Shown here piece by piece: positions 20,466-29,622 of a stretch of DNA of 64,000 nucleotides. The notes beneath the pieces were generated by a model. That model was not told the origin of the DNA. It did not search any database and saw only the letters and a program-made list of their open reading frames with translations. Each line of letters opens with the position of its first letter. Position 1 is the first letter of the stretch. The stretch is from IMG/VR virus record IMGVR_UViG_3300035212_002004, positions 40,100 to 104,099 of that record. One strand, written 5' to 3'. Source of the stretch: a virus. Position numbers and translations under genes: made by a program.

Positions 20466-21846
20466 ATTGGTTATTTTCTAAGCTAAAATTTTGAAATAAA
20501 TTTTTGAGGTTACCTTTTTCACTATTTGAAATACCTCCAAATGTATTAGGTTGTGATAATTGTTGATTTTTATAATCTTCAGTATCATCATATTCTCCTA
20601 ATACTTCAATATGACCACAAGAAGTATCAATATTAACATTGTAGGTCATACCATCAGGACCATATCTATTCTTTTGAATATGCCATCTTCCGGTACCTTC
20701 TGTTTTATCTTTCTTCAATCTAGATTGAGACATACCAAAATCTACAATAGCTTGTTTCTCATATGAACCAGCTGATTTATCACCTTCTACTATCTCATCT
20801 TTTGCACCTGCTCTATTTACTTGTGAAACAGACCAAATAGGTAAATTTAATTCTTTTGCTAAACCTTTAGTTCCATAATGTAAATCATCAATCTCTTCTT
20901 TTTTCTCTTTACGTCTTGAAGGTGGTTTTAATAAATCTACATAATCAATTAAAATTAGATCTGGTTTAAAACCTAAATCCATGGTTTTTTGAATATGAGA
21001 TTTAATAGTAGTTAATGATGCCCCTTTAGCTGGGTATTCTTTGATTATGATATTATCTTCAAATTCACTTAACATTTCTTTAAGTTTATCCTGGTAATTA
21101 TGAATTTCACTAACATTAATTCCTGTATAGTAAGCATCATATCTTTTACCAACATAATCTTCACCTAATTCTAAAGTGTAATGTATTACTTTATAACCTA
21201 ATTTACCAGCGAATGCTCCTAGAGCAACTAAATCCCATGATTTACCTCCACCAGGTCCACCATAAATTAACCCATAATCACCACCACCTAATCCACCTTG
21301 AAGCAAAGTATTTAATACATCCCAAGGTGTAGGTACAGTTTTTCTACTTGATTCTCTATAACGAGATTCAATATCCTTTACATACTCATGACCTAAATTC
21401 TTGTCAGCACCTGCCTTTAAAGCATTATCAATTAAAATTCGAATATCATCATAATGACCACTTTTTAGTAAATCTACTGAGTCTATTAGTGCATTTTTTA
21501 ATAATTGATTTTTACAAAAATTAGCAAATTCTTCCTCAACATATTCTTGATCATCATATTGAGTAGTGTAGATAAGTTTTAATTGTTCTTTTACTGCTGT
21601 TTGTAATACATCATTATCAATTTTTTTAACTTCAATTTTTAATGTATCAAGTGTAGGGCAACAATGATATTTATCAAAGTATTTTATTGTTTCAGTTAAT
21701 GTCCATTTTATACCAGGATGTTCGAAATGAGATTCATCTATGATATCTCTTACATTAAGTAAAAAAGCTTTATTTTTTAATAAAGAACTTATTACTTTGA
21801 TCTGGAATGTAGGACCATAATCTTTTAAACTTTGAAATGCAACCAT
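20464..21846 (-). CDS. 41: gp41-like replicative DNA helicase (DnaB family)
   Basis: 460 residues. The N-terminal helical domain is followed by a RecA-type helicase core: Walker A GGPGGGKSWDL (about 191-201), Walker B LILIDYVDLL (about 299-308), SVSQVNRAG with a conserved Gln (motif H4 region) and KNRYGPDGMTYNV with an arginine-finger-like segment. Length fits T4 gp41 (475). It would unwind DNA at the fork and recruit a primase; no primase gene is in the window. It sits in a compact cluster with the FEN nuclease, UvsX and SSB genes. Confidence 0.9.
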   Translation of the reverse strand: MVAFQSLKDYGPTFQIKVISSLLKNKAFLLNVRDIIDESHFEHPGIKWTLTETIKYFDKYHCCPTLDTLKIEVKKIDNDVLQTAVKEQLKLIYTTQYDDQEYVEEEFANFCKNQLLKNALIDSVDLLKSGHYDDIRILIDNALKAGADKNLGHEYVKDIESRYRESSRKTVPTPWDVLNTLLQGGLGGGDYGLIYGGPGGGKSWDLVALGAFAGKLGYKVIHYTLELGEDYVGKRYDAYYTGINVSEIHNYQDKLKEMLSEFEDNIIIKEYPAKGASLTTIKSHIQKTMDLGFKPDLILIDYVDLLKPPSRRKEKKEEIDDLHYGTKGLAKELNLPIWSVSQVNRAGAKDEIVEGDKSAGSYEKQAIVDFGMSQSRLKKDKTEGTGRWHIQKNRYGPDGMTYNVNIDTSCGHIEVLGEYDDTEDYKNQQLSQPNTFGGISNSEKGNLKNLFQNFSLENNQ

Positions 21847-21857
21847 TTATATAACTT

Positions 21858-22886
21858 TTATTTTTTATGTTTATATTGATTAAGATATGAAAAATTATTC
21901 GAGAGCCAAAACTCTACATTAGGAGAGATTTGATTCTCTAAATAATCTGATTTATGTAATTGTAAAAAACGAGCATTATTTAGAGTATGAGGTTCAATAT
22001 TAATTAATTTGTCTAGAACTACTTTATCATACTCAGGTATATTTAATTCTTCTAAAGTCATTAATTTGAAATTAATTTCTAATTGTTTTCTAAAATTATA
22101 AATATCCCCATATAAACCATGTTCTTCATGCTTATCATAACTCTTCTGAATGATTTCTTTTAATGTGATTTTTTTATCTCCTGCTATTTCAGGGTATAGT
22201 TTATTTAACTTTTTATCACCTAATCCTTTAATACCAGGAACATTATCCGATTTATCACCCATTAACACTTTGTAATTGATATAATTTTGGGGCCATAATC
22301 CCATTTCATCAAATACCTCTTTTGGACCATAGAATTTTTTCTTAATAGGAGAGTACACTTGAATTTTATCATTACATAATTGAAGGAAATCCTGGTCAGC
22401 TGATACTATAACTGTATTATCAAATTTAGGGGCTAAGTAGCCAATCATATCATCAGCTTCTAATTTATCTAAAGTAATAATAGACATTGGAAGTTGTTGT
22501 AAATAATCTACTAATCTTAACATTTGTTGAGATAAGGAAGCTGATTCGTCAGCTAAATCATCGAATGAATTCCAATTTGTAATACGTTTTAATTTACGAT
22601 TAGCTTTATATTCAGGATATAAATTTTTTCTGTTTGTAGTATTTCCTTGCCCATCAAAAACACATATGATTCTTGTAGGTTGTACTAGATTAACTGTATA
22701 AGCTAGAGACCTTAAAAACCCCACCATTCCACCAATATGAACCCCTTGAGTATTTGTACTGTTAATAACAGCAAATGATCTCAAGAACATATTCATACTA
22801 TCTACTAACAAAACCCTACTATTTAAATGTAGGGTTTCACTGTTAGTATCTTCTTTTATATTATCTAAAAGATCTTTATAACTCAT
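21858..22886 (-). CDS. 5'-3' exonuclease / RNase H (FEN family)
   Basis: 342 residues. Conserved acidic motifs for two-metal catalysis: VLLVDSMNMFLRSF, CVFDGQGNTTNRKNLYPEYK, LEADDMIGYLAP, IVSADQDFLQL and MGDKSDNVPGIKGLG (the last is the helix-hairpin-helix DNA-binding motif). It corresponds functionally to T4 RNase H, removing RNA primers and flaps. Family A Pol I normally carries this domain fused; here it is a separate gene four genes from the polymerase. One base separates it from uvsX. Confidence 0.9.
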   Translation of the reverse strand: MSYKDLLDNIKEDTNSETLHLNSRVLLVDSMNMFLRSFAVINSTNTQGVHIGGMVGFLRSLAYTVNLVQPTRIICVFDGQGNTTNRKNLYPEYKANRKLKRITNWNSFDDLADESASLSQQMLRLVDYLQQLPMSIITLDKLEADDMIGYLAPKFDNTVIVSADQDFLQLCNDKIQVYSPIKKKFYGPKEVFDEMGLWPQNYINYKVLMGDKSDNVPGIKGLGDKKLNKLYPEIAGDKKITLKEIIQKSYDKHEEHGLYGDIYNFRKQLEINFKLMTLEELNIPEYDKVVLDKLINIEPHTLNNARFLQLHKSDYLENQISPNVEFWLSNNFSYLNQYKHKK

Positions 22887-22887
22887 T

Positions 22888-23958
22888 TTATATTTCTGAT
22901 GTATCTATTCCTACGAAATCTGGGTTCTCTTCTTCAACGATATCAAAATCATCGCTTCCTAAGATAACTGACCAATCTTTAGAGTGTTCTTTTTTATACT
23001 TGTTTATCTCATTAGGTGAATTTTTAATAAACCCATGAGCTGTACTAATAATAGTTCCTTTTGCTGTTACTCCAGTCACATGATTTTTATCACAAGATAC
23101 TTTAGTTTTAAGAGCAAATTCAATTTCTTTACCATTTTTAGTTGCTTTTACTTTTTGAGTACCAGGACTAGTTACATTACCAAAAGTGATGATAAATGAG
23201 GCATCGAAAAACATACTATCACCTCCTTTATTCCGTAATTTTGGCTGAGCCATCGGCATTAACGCTGGTTCTACCCACACTTTATTTACACAAAGCATTG
23301 TGTTAGTATAGGCTTGTGATTCTTTACGAGACATAATCAATCTTTGATTGATAAAGTTGGCAAATTGTTGAGACATTGCTCCTGCATTCCACATGGGTGA
23401 ATTAGAGTTTTTCTCAATACTCATTCTACATGGAATAGATCCAATTGAATCCCATAAAAACAATAGATCATAAGGTAGATTACCTTTCTTCTGCTCATCT
23501 AATAGGTCCGCAATAAAAGCAGCTACATCTTCAATACATTGTAAAGATTCTCTATCAGCATAAATAAAGAAACCTTTATAGTCTTTATTACCATCTTCAT
23601 CAACTGTTTCACCTAAATCAAATCCCATTGCTGACCAATGCTCCCAACTATGTTTCATCTCAGTGATTATAATAACTGGTAATACTTGTGTCTTTTGAGC
23701 TTCAATAGCGGCTTCAATTAATAAAGTAGTTTTACCTGTATTACTATGTCCTCTTACTAATGTAATATGACCTTTAGGAATACCAGGCATTTCTAACATT
23801 TCAGCTACAGGTTCAGAGAACTTAATCCATGCTTGAGGTTTAAAATTAGAAGTACTTTGTCCTAGATTTTTCCCAGCCTTGAACTTATCAAGTGAAAAAG
23901 TGCCAGTAATGGCCTTTCCGACTTTACCGGAAAGGCTATCTGTTTTTGGTTTAGCCAT
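22888..23958 (-). CDS. uvsX: UvsX-like RecA recombinase
   Basis: 356 residues. Walker A RGHSNTGKTTLL (about 68-79), Walker B LLFLWDSIGSIPC, and an acidic C-terminus (DFDIVEEENPDF). IITFGNVTSP is a RecA-core strand. It forms filaments on ssDNA for recombination-dependent replication and repair, as T4 UvsX. The next gene upstream is the gp32-like SSB (3-base gap), matching functional pairing of UvsX and SSB. No UvsY-like gene recognised. Confidence 0.92.
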   Translation of the reverse strand: MAKPKTDSLSGKVGKAITGTFSLDKFKAGKNLGQSTSNFKPQAWIKFSEPVAEMLEMPGIPKGHITLVRGHSNTGKTTLLIEAAIEAQKTQVLPVIIITEMKHSWEHWSAMGFDLGETVDEDGNKDYKGFFIYADRESLQCIEDVAAFIADLLDEQKKGNLPYDLLFLWDSIGSIPCRMSIEKNSNSPMWNAGAMSQQFANFINQRLIMSRKESQAYTNTMLCVNKVWVEPALMPMAQPKLRNKGGDSMFFDASFIITFGNVTSPGTQKVKATKNGKEIEFALKTKVSCDKNHVTGVTAKGTIISTAHGFIKNSPNEINKYKKEHSKDWSVILGSDDFDIVEEENPDFVGIDTSEI

Positions 23959-23961
23959 ATA

Positions 23962-24798
23962 TTATTTAAATAAATCTTCGAATTCGTCTTCGGCGATTGT
24001 TTCTTTAGGTTTTAAAGCGAACGCTTTATTAGCTTGAGGTGCAGTTGGAGTGAATGGACCTTTAGGGGTAGATTCAGTTTTTGGTAATGCTAAGAATTGA
24101 TCACCAGCCTCTTCAGTTTTTTCTGCTTCTTCTGGATTTAACCATTCAGTTAAGAATTGTTTAATCTCATCAAAAGTATATTTTTTACTAAAAGATGTAG
24201 GATCTGGTTGGTTTTCTAACCATTTAGTTAATTCATCATTATCATTACATAATGGTGTAGTTTTAAGAGCAGGCATAATACGAGATTTATTATAATCTGT
24301 ACCTGTAGTTTCTGGTCCTACTGTTTCTACTTTCATATCTCTACCTTCCATGATGTCAGTAAAATCTCCAATATCTTCATCAGCAGCTAATGATAGTAAT
24401 GATTGATAAACTTCTTTACCAAATTCCCAAAGACGTACTCCTTTGTCCTCTTCACCTCTAATAATAACAGGAGCAAAAACTCTCATTTTAGGCTCTAATT
24501 TCTTAGCTAATTTCCAGTTTTCAGGTTCTTTAGTTTTGCGTAATTCCTTTGCAAATTCAATAATTGGATCTTTTTCACCGAAGTTTGTAGGTGAAATAAT
24601 TGTTCTTTTTCCTATCCCATAATGGAAATACAATTCCGTAAATGGGTTTTCAGGATTGTTTTTTGATGGTACAAACCTTACTAAGGCTTTACCAACTGTA
24701 GGTTTCCAAAAGCTTAAAGCTTTATCGTTGTTTTTCTGACCTCCAGATTTAGGAGCCGAAAGTTCACTAAGCTTGTTTTGGATCAAGTCTAAATTCAT
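23962..24798 (-). CDS. 32: gp32-like single-stranded DNA-binding protein
   Basis: 278 residues. N-terminal ALSFWKPTVGKALVRFVP, then FTELYFHYGIG, followed by an OB-fold core with KMRVFAPVIIRGEEDKGVRLWEFGKEVY, and an acidic, disordered tail ending EDEFEDLFK that would contact partner proteins. This architecture is T4 gp32-like, but the Cys/His zinc ribbon of T4 gp32 is absent (the single Cys is near residue 200). It coats ssDNA and recruits replication and recombination proteins. First gene of the uvsX-FEN-gp41 cluster. Confidence 0.88.
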   Translation of the reverse strand: MNLDLIQNKLSELSAPKSGGQKNNDKALSFWKPTVGKALVRFVPSKNNPENPFTELYFHYGIGKRTIISPTNFGEKDPIIEFAKELRKTKEPENWKLAKKLEPKMRVFAPVIIRGEEDKGVRLWEFGKEVYQSLLSLAADEDIGDFTDIMEGRDMKVETVGPETTGTDYNKSRIMPALKTTPLCNDNDELTKWLENQPDPTSFSKKYTFDEIKQFLTEWLNPEEAEKTEEAGDQFLALPKTESTPKGPFTPTAPQANKAFALKPKETIAEDEFEDLFK

Positions 24799-24847
24799 AA
24801 CTTTTGATTTTAATGTTAAAACTAATTTGTAATCGTAAATATAATAA

Positions 24848-24864
24848 GGCTTCCTAAGGAAGCC
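24848..24864 (-). terminator. Terminator upstream of the SSB gene
   Basis: GGCTTCC/GGAAGCC hairpin with T-rich 3' flank on the coding strand, below 24873-25343. Confidence 0.75.
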
Positions 24865-24872
24865 AAATATTT

Positions 24873-25343
24873 TTATAAAGTAATTATTTTGTAGATTTTT
24901 GTATCTAATTTTTTTAAATCACCTGCGTGTGTTAATAAGATACAATTTTGATACTCTTTCCAATCAATAGGAAATTTATTGTCTAATACTCCCCCGTTTA
25001 AAGACTTAATTAAGTCATTTAAGGCGTTGATAGTATAAAGAGTATTTGATTCTTTCTTTCTATGAAGTAAAATAGTATTACTCAATAAGGTATTGGTAAT
25101 GTTTACTGCATCTACATTATAAGTAAATACATATTCTTCCGTTGATTGTATATATAAAATAAAGATCTTATTAAATAAGATTTTATATTGACCTTGTATG
25201 ATAGCTAAAGTAGCGTCTAAATCCTCTTTACTAGAGAATGTACAGAATAATTTATTTTGCATGTTATCGGAATGTTCATATGAGTTTTCATATGATGATT
25301 GCAGATAAATATGTGAAGGGACTGGTAAATGTGTGATTATCAT
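24873..25343 (-). CDS. Hypothetical protein in replication cluster
   Basis: 156 residues, no motif I recognise. Begins MIITHLPVPSHIYL; alternates short strands and helices (LFCTFSSKEDLDATLAIIQ) and ends KLDTKIYKIITL. It lies between the polymerase/GIY-YIG pair and gp32 with its own terminator, a place where T4 relatives carry small replication regulators. That is context only; no RegA or gp59 signature is visible. Confidence 0.6.
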   Translation of the reverse strand: MIITHLPVPSHIYLQSSYENSYEHSDNMQNKLFCTFSSKEDLDATLAIIQGQYKILFNKIFILYIQSTEEYVFTYNVDAVNITNTLLSNTILLHRKKESNTLYTINALNDLIKSLNGGVLDNKFPIDWKEYQNCILLTHAGDLKKLDTKIYKIITL

Positions 25344-25369
25344 AACTTATTTTAATGAATTATTTTATT

Positions 25370-26266
25370 TTATTTATTTTTATATTTCCAAATATACCCT
25401 CCGTGGGTTTTAATGGTTTCTTTACAACACATAACAATCCCTGAGGAATATAGGTTAAGGTTTGTTTCTATTTCTTTTATACTATTCCATTCTTTTATAA
25501 AATTTCCATTTTTGTTAAACTGCAATATTTTCTTATTAGGTTTTAGTTCAAAATTAAAATCCAATGGGGTATTTTTATACCTCCAAATAAAATTATTAGA
25601 AGTTTCTTGGTCCCCATTACAACAACCAAAAATACTGGATTTGTTTGTATTGGTGTGTTTAGAAGCTTTAATCATACTATCCCACTCTTTTACCAATTCT
25701 CCTTTTAAATTGTATTGAATAATTGATTGACCTTTTCTATCTCTAGAATAAATAAAATTATTATCAATTTTATTTAAATCAAATCTCCAAATAAAATTAA
25801 AAACACCTCCTGTTTGTTTTCTACAATCTCTTAATATAGCAGCAGATTTTAACCCCAATTCATTTTCAATACAAATAGCCCCATCCCATTCTTTAATAAA
25901 ATTACCATCTAAATCATATTGGATTATTTTTTTCTTCCCAACACCTTTTCTAGCTAATTTAATTTTTTCTCTTACATCCTCTGTGTGAAATTCTACTCCA
26001 TTCCCCCCCTCATTTTTGTTTTGAATATTAAATCCAAATTGCCTAAAATATTCAATCCAAAAGCATTCTAAATGCTTCCAATCTTTAGATTCTAAAGATT
26101 TCACTTGGTCTATTTCAGTATAAATTATATCTTTACCAAAGGTTTGTTTATGATTACTTTTTCTAGTATTTTTAGTTTTACCTATATAGACTTTATTGGG
26201 GTCTCCGTAACAATTGGTAACTAAGTAAATTTTTGTAATTTGAGGAGGGGTTGTAATATTTATCAT
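25370..26266 (-). CDS. GIY-YIG homing endonuclease with three NUMOD1 repeats
   Basis: 298 residues. N-terminal nuclease: KIYLVTNCYGDPNKVYIGKT (GIY...YIG equivalent), a conserved Arg, and HLECFWIEYFRQFG with the metal-binding Glu. Then three tandem NUMOD1-type DNA-binding repeats, each starting IIQYDLDGNFIKEWD or a variant and ending N-F-I-W-R/K. The N-terminus is closely related to that of 40203-40844, and the two share upstream sequence. It sits directly after the polymerase gene. Confidence 0.88.
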   Translation of the reverse strand: MINITTPPQITKIYLVTNCYGDPNKVYIGKTKNTRKSNHKQTFGKDIIYTEIDQVKSLESKDWKHLECFWIEYFRQFGFNIQNKNEGGNGVEFHTEDVREKIKLARKGVGKKKIIQYDLDGNFIKEWDGAICIENELGLKSAAILRDCRKQTGGVFNFIWRFDLNKIDNNFIYSRDRKGQSIIQYNLKGELVKEWDSMIKASKHTNTNKSSIFGCCNGDQETSNNFIWRYKNTPLDFNFELKPNKKILQFNKNGNFIKEWNSIKEIETNLNLYSSGIVMCCKETIKTHGGYIWKYKNK

Positions 26267-26294
26267 CGTTGTGTATTTTAATTGTGTTGCAACA

Positions 26295-26303
26295 ATAAAT
26301 ATT
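26295..26303 (-). promoter_or_regulatory. AATATTTAT element before GIY-YIG gene
   Basis: Coding-strand AATATTTAT. The surrounding 20 bases (ATAAATATTACTTCT-TAAGCCTCT on the plus strand) are repeated at 40871-40892 before the related GIY-YIG gene. Confidence 0.55.
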
Positions 26304-26310
26304 ACTTCTC

Positions 26311-26332
26311 TAAGCCTCTATTCAGGGGCTTT
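26311..26332 (-). terminator. Terminator overlapping the polymerase stop codon
   Basis: AAGCCCCT-GAAT-AGAGGCTT with the TAG stop of 26318-27667 inside the loop region. Confidence 0.65.
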
Positions 26333-27667
26333 TACTTTTTTAAGGCAATTATAATTATACCCAAAAGAAACACTTACTTTAAACCCGAATGGTTCTTCTA
26401 ATAACTTTTTTATCTCTCTTAATACCTCCTTTCCATCATCTTTATGATAATCTACTAATATCGAGTCGTAAGTATATAATATAATATTACTTTTTTTGGT
26501 ATCCAAATACTCCTGCACACCCTTAATAGAGTTTACGTTATAATAAGTTTCTCCTGATTGTATCAGGTAATTCAATAGTTTTTGTGGTGTAGGGTTTATA
26601 ACATCTTTTGCAAATAATTTTCTCCCTCCTACTAAATGTATGTACCCATCAGAATTAAAATCTCTATATATTTGATCCGTATATTGGCCAACTTTGGCAA
26701 AGAATGGTATGTCTTTGTATTGTTCAAATACCCCTCCGTATAGTTGCTTGAATGTTAATTCTTTGGATGCTTGATATTGCTCATCTGTTAAAATATCTGT
26801 TTTAAAATACATTTGTCCTAAATGGGTGTGAATAGATCCTTTATCAAACTCATATCCTATTAATTTACCCAAAATTCGTGGGTGGTATGCCTCGTAATCA
26901 AATTCAAATAGCATGTCGTTTTGACATATAATAGCTTCTCTCGAACCATTGGATTTATTTAAAGCCGCGAAATTAATGTTATTAAAAGCATTAGTGGGGC
27001 GCGAAGTAAAATTATATAGATTATATTGAGTGTAGATTTTGTCATCCTTTATAGAGAAATTAATATTTTGCGGATTAAAATGTTCGTTAAATAATGGTAT
27101 ATCCAACGCGATACCCTGTTTTTCAATACCGTAATACACATTAACATACTCGTCGTTATAATACGTGTTTAATGTTGGAAGCAACATTAAATGCTTCACA
27201 ACACTAAATATAGCTTCTTGAGTCTCATAGTGTTTCGGAATTGGGATAATCGAATTTAAATAAGGTTTGTCTCCATAAAGTTGTTTGAAATGAGTGTGTA
27301 TATGAGTATCAAAATCATGTATATACGGAGGGGTAGTGGATGTGGATAGTGACAAAAGTTGTAAATCTTTTACTTTATTATTTAAAAATTCTTCCCCTAA
27401 TAATTGTGCCGTTATTTTTTTATCTAATACAAAGACATTTTCATGTTTTAAGATAAAATCCTTTACATTCTCAAAATTTAAATAAAACCCTTCACTATGA
27501 TTAATTGTAAGTATTAACCCTTTACCATGTTTTGGTTTATAATAAATTAAGGACACTTCTGTTAATAAAGGATGATAATTGCTACTTAATGGTATTACAT
27601 TAATGTAACATTCTTCCGATATACAAAGTTGTGATAATTGATCTTGGGTTTCTACTATATAAAACAT
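26318..27667 (-). CDS. Divergent family A DNA polymerase
   Basis: 449 residues. The Pol I palm/finger motifs are recognisable but altered. FTSRPTNAFNNINFAAL matches the SSSDPNLQNIP block. Motif A is FEFDYEAYHPRIL (D257, R264; the usual Glu is His). Motif B is QASKELTFKQLYGG (K302, F306, Y310, G311; the usual leading Arg is missing). Motif C is LYTYDSILVD (D401; HDE reads YDS). The first ~190 residues have no intact 3'-5' exonuclease motifs. It likely replaces T4 gp43, a family B enzyme. A split exonuclease/polymerase like that of Rhodothermus phage RM378 would be a precedent; no separate exonuclease gene is seen here. Confidence 0.8.
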   Translation of the reverse strand: MFYIVETQDQLSQLCISEECYINVIPLSSNYHPLLTEVSLIYYKPKHGKGLILTINHSEGFYLNFENVKDFILKHENVFVLDKKITAQLLGEEFLNNKVKDLQLLSLSTSTTPPYIHDFDTHIHTHFKQLYGDKPYLNSIIPIPKHYETQEAIFSVVKHLMLLPTLNTYYNDEYVNVYYGIEKQGIALDIPLFNEHFNPQNINFSIKDDKIYTQYNLYNFTSRPTNAFNNINFAALNKSNGSREAIICQNDMLFEFDYEAYHPRILGKLIGYEFDKGSIHTHLGQMYFKTDILTDEQYQASKELTFKQLYGGVFEQYKDIPFFAKVGQYTDQIYRDFNSDGYIHLVGGRKLFAKDVINPTPQKLLNYLIQSGETYYNVNSIKGVQEYLDTKKSNIILYTYDSILVDYHKDDGKEVLREIKKLLEEPFGFKVSVSFGYNYNCLKKVKAPE

Positions 27668-27701
27668 TTAATATAACTTTTATTTTGGTTAAATATAAAA
27701 A

Positions 27702-27718
27702 GGCTCCCTATGGGAGCC
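27702..27718 (-). terminator. Terminator after 27739-28989
   Basis: GGCTCCC/GGGAGCC hairpin followed by T-rich sequence, ending the tail operon above the polymerase gene. Confidence 0.8.
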
Positions 27719-27738
27719 AAATTTAATATTTTAAGATT

Positions 27739-28989
27739 TTATTTAAATAACAATTTAGTAAAATGATCTTCAACTTCATCTCTATAGTCTTCCATAGATG
27801 GATTCATTCTAAGAAAATCTTCAACTGCTTTTTCTGCTTTTTTATGTTCCTCTGCATGATTAGATGCTCCAGTCATACCTACTCTTTTTCCTAATCTCAT
27901 TTCGTTACCAACAAGAGTGTGTAGTTGCGATCTAAGGCTTTCTTCATTTTCTTGTAATTCTTCAGTATCTTCCCCTCCAAATAAAGATTTATAATCAGGA
28001 AATTCATCTTCATCTTGGCTTGTTAATTGCCCTTGATATATAGCTTGTTGTCTAAATTGTTCAGCTTTTTCTACTGCTCCATTTAAAAAATGATCTGCTC
28101 CTCTTTTATAAGTGACATCAGCTTCAGTTTCATCTTCTTCAGCAGTAGATTCATCTTCACCATAGTTAGAGAAATAATTTTCCTCCATAGCTTTAAATTG
28201 TGCTAAAGGGAATATAAAATCTCCTTTTTCATCTTTACTTCCTTCTCCGTTCCATACTTTAAATTCTTTACCACTCATTACAACTGATTCTAATCTACCT
28301 TTTAAGCCTTGTTTAAATTGAGATAAGAAAGATGATGTTTGAGCAGGACCAAAGTCTGTACTAGCTTTTCTTGCAATATCAAAATATCCTCTAAGTTTAC
28401 CATATAATTCTTTGTAGTTAATAGCTCCACCTCTACCTCTTTCAACTGAAGTTAAAGCTATTACTGCTTCTGGGGAAATTAATAGTTGGTCTCCTAACAT
28501 TTTAAAATGATTAGGTAAAGCTGTAAATAATTTACTTGGTACTATTCCATTAGTAGGGATAAATCTTTTACCTCCGCCCCCACCTTTTTGGAAATTGAAA
28601 CGGACATCTTCATCTAAACCATCTTGAAATTTTCTTGCTTCTTCTTCAGAAGGGAATGATTTTTCTGTAGTTCCTTTAGAACCTCTATAAGTCACAATCC
28701 AATAAGGACCTTCTTGAGAAATACTAGATATTTCATTGTGACCTAAATTACCTCCTTCTTTTAATGAATTTTTAGATTTTACTAATTCAGCAGAAAAAGC
28801 TCTAGCTAATCTAGGGGCATCTTTTTTTATTTTAGCTATAGCTTCTTTTTCAGAAGTTGCTTTTACTTTTTTATCATAATCAATATCATCATCTCCTTTA
28901 GCTATATAATATGTAACAAGATATTCTTTTTCTTCAGAATTCTCAATTAAGATTTGATTTAAGATATTTTTTAATTTAATAGCGCTCAT
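27739..28989 (-). CDS. Probable virion-associated protein, 416 aa
   Basis: Unknown. The N-terminal amphipathic helix KLKNILNQILIEN followed by Ser/Glu resembles the capsid-targeting leader of T4-like internal proteins, including an I/L-x-E site for the prohead protease. The next ~130 residues form two small beta-rich repeats (YLVTYYIAKGDDD, YWIVTYRGSKGTTEKSFPSEEEA). The middle is helical, and an acidic low-complexity stretch (about 275-295) precedes a helical C-terminus. Last gene of the late region. Internal head protein or tail protein is an inference. Confidence 0.55.
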   Translation of the reverse strand: MSAIKLKNILNQILIENSEEKEYLVTYYIAKGDDDIDYDKKVKATSEKEAIAKIKKDAPRLARAFSAELVKSKNSLKEGGNLGHNEISSISQEGPYWIVTYRGSKGTTEKSFPSEEEARKFQDGLDEDVRFNFQKGGGGGKRFIPTNGIVPSKLFTALPNHFKMLGDQLLISPEAVIALTSVERGRGGAINYKELYGKLRGYFDIARKASTDFGPAQTSSFLSQFKQGLKGRLESVVMSGKEFKVWNGEGSKDEKGDFIFPLAQFKAMEENYFSNYGEDESTAEEDETEADVTYKRGADHFLNGAVEKAEQFRQQAIYQGQLTSQDEDEFPDYKSLFGGEDTEELQENEESLRSQLHTLVGNEMRLGKRVGMTGASNHAEEHKKAEKAVEDFLRMNPSMEDYRDEVEDHFTKLLFK

Positions 28990-29002
28990 TTTTTATTTTG
29001 AT

Positions 29003-29011
29003 ATAAATATT
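29003..29011 (-). promoter_or_regulatory. AATATTTAT element before 27739-28989
   Basis: Coding-strand AATATTTAT 14 bases upstream of the start. Confidence 0.5.
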
Positions 29012-29015
29012 ATAA

Positions 29016-29612
29016 TTATTTGGAAAATTGAGTTAGATTGGTTAGATACTGTTTTATACCTATAAAGTTTTTCTCAGCGTTATCTAGTACTCTTTGGTTA
29101 GTGTCTATTATTCCTGCTCTTGTTGTTATATTGTTTATTCTTTCATTACGGAGTGGGCCTGAGATTTGCCAGAATATTGAAATTGATTTCCATAAAGCAT
29201 AATTATCTTTAGTGATGCTGTTTTGAAAAGCATCAAAAGTTGCCTTATCAATTTCCATTATTTTAAAGGTAGTACCACTTCTTTGTCTTGCTAAATATCT
29301 TGTAATTTTTCCTACTTTATAATCTTCATCTGTTGGGCGAGGAGTAAAAGGTGTAGGATTTATTAAATTGATAGTTAAACTAGGATTTAATTTTTTATAT
29401 AATTTAACTGAGTCAGGGCTAAAATCTCCTCCTAGTGAAGGTGCTGATTCTGTTAGAGGGATAGAGCTACCTGATGTGGGGCTGGTTCCAGTAAAAGATT
29501 CACCTTTAAAAGTAGTATAATACGGACCATTATAATCTTTTCCATTTATATTAAATTGGCCAGGATTAGCTTTTTGATTAGCTAATATTCGAGATTTAGG
29601 AAAATATTTCAT
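29016..29612 (-). CDS. Baseplate-region protein, 198 aa
   Basis: Unknown function. The N-terminal half is Gly/Ser/Pro-rich (YNGPYYTTFKGESFTGTSPT), resembling virion proteins. The C-terminal half is helical (TFDAFQNSITKDNYALWKS...). It lies 10 bases after the transglycosylase gene in a tightly packed tail operon, so a baseplate component is likely. Confidence 0.6.
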   Translation of the reverse strand: MKYFPKSRILANQKANPGQFNINGKDYNGPYYTTFKGESFTGTSPTSGSSIPLTESAPSLGGDFSPDSVKLYKKLNPSLTINLINPTPFTPRPTDEDYKVGKITRYLARQRSGTTFKIMEIDKATFDAFQNSITKDNYALWKSISIFWQISGPLRNERINNITTRAGIIDTNQRVLDNAEKNFIGIKQYLTNLTQFSK

Positions 29613-29622
29613 TTTAATTTAT

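Noticed and set aside
24873-25343. RegA or gp59 homologue
   Set aside because: Position in the replication cluster is suggestive, but no sequence signature of either protein is visible.
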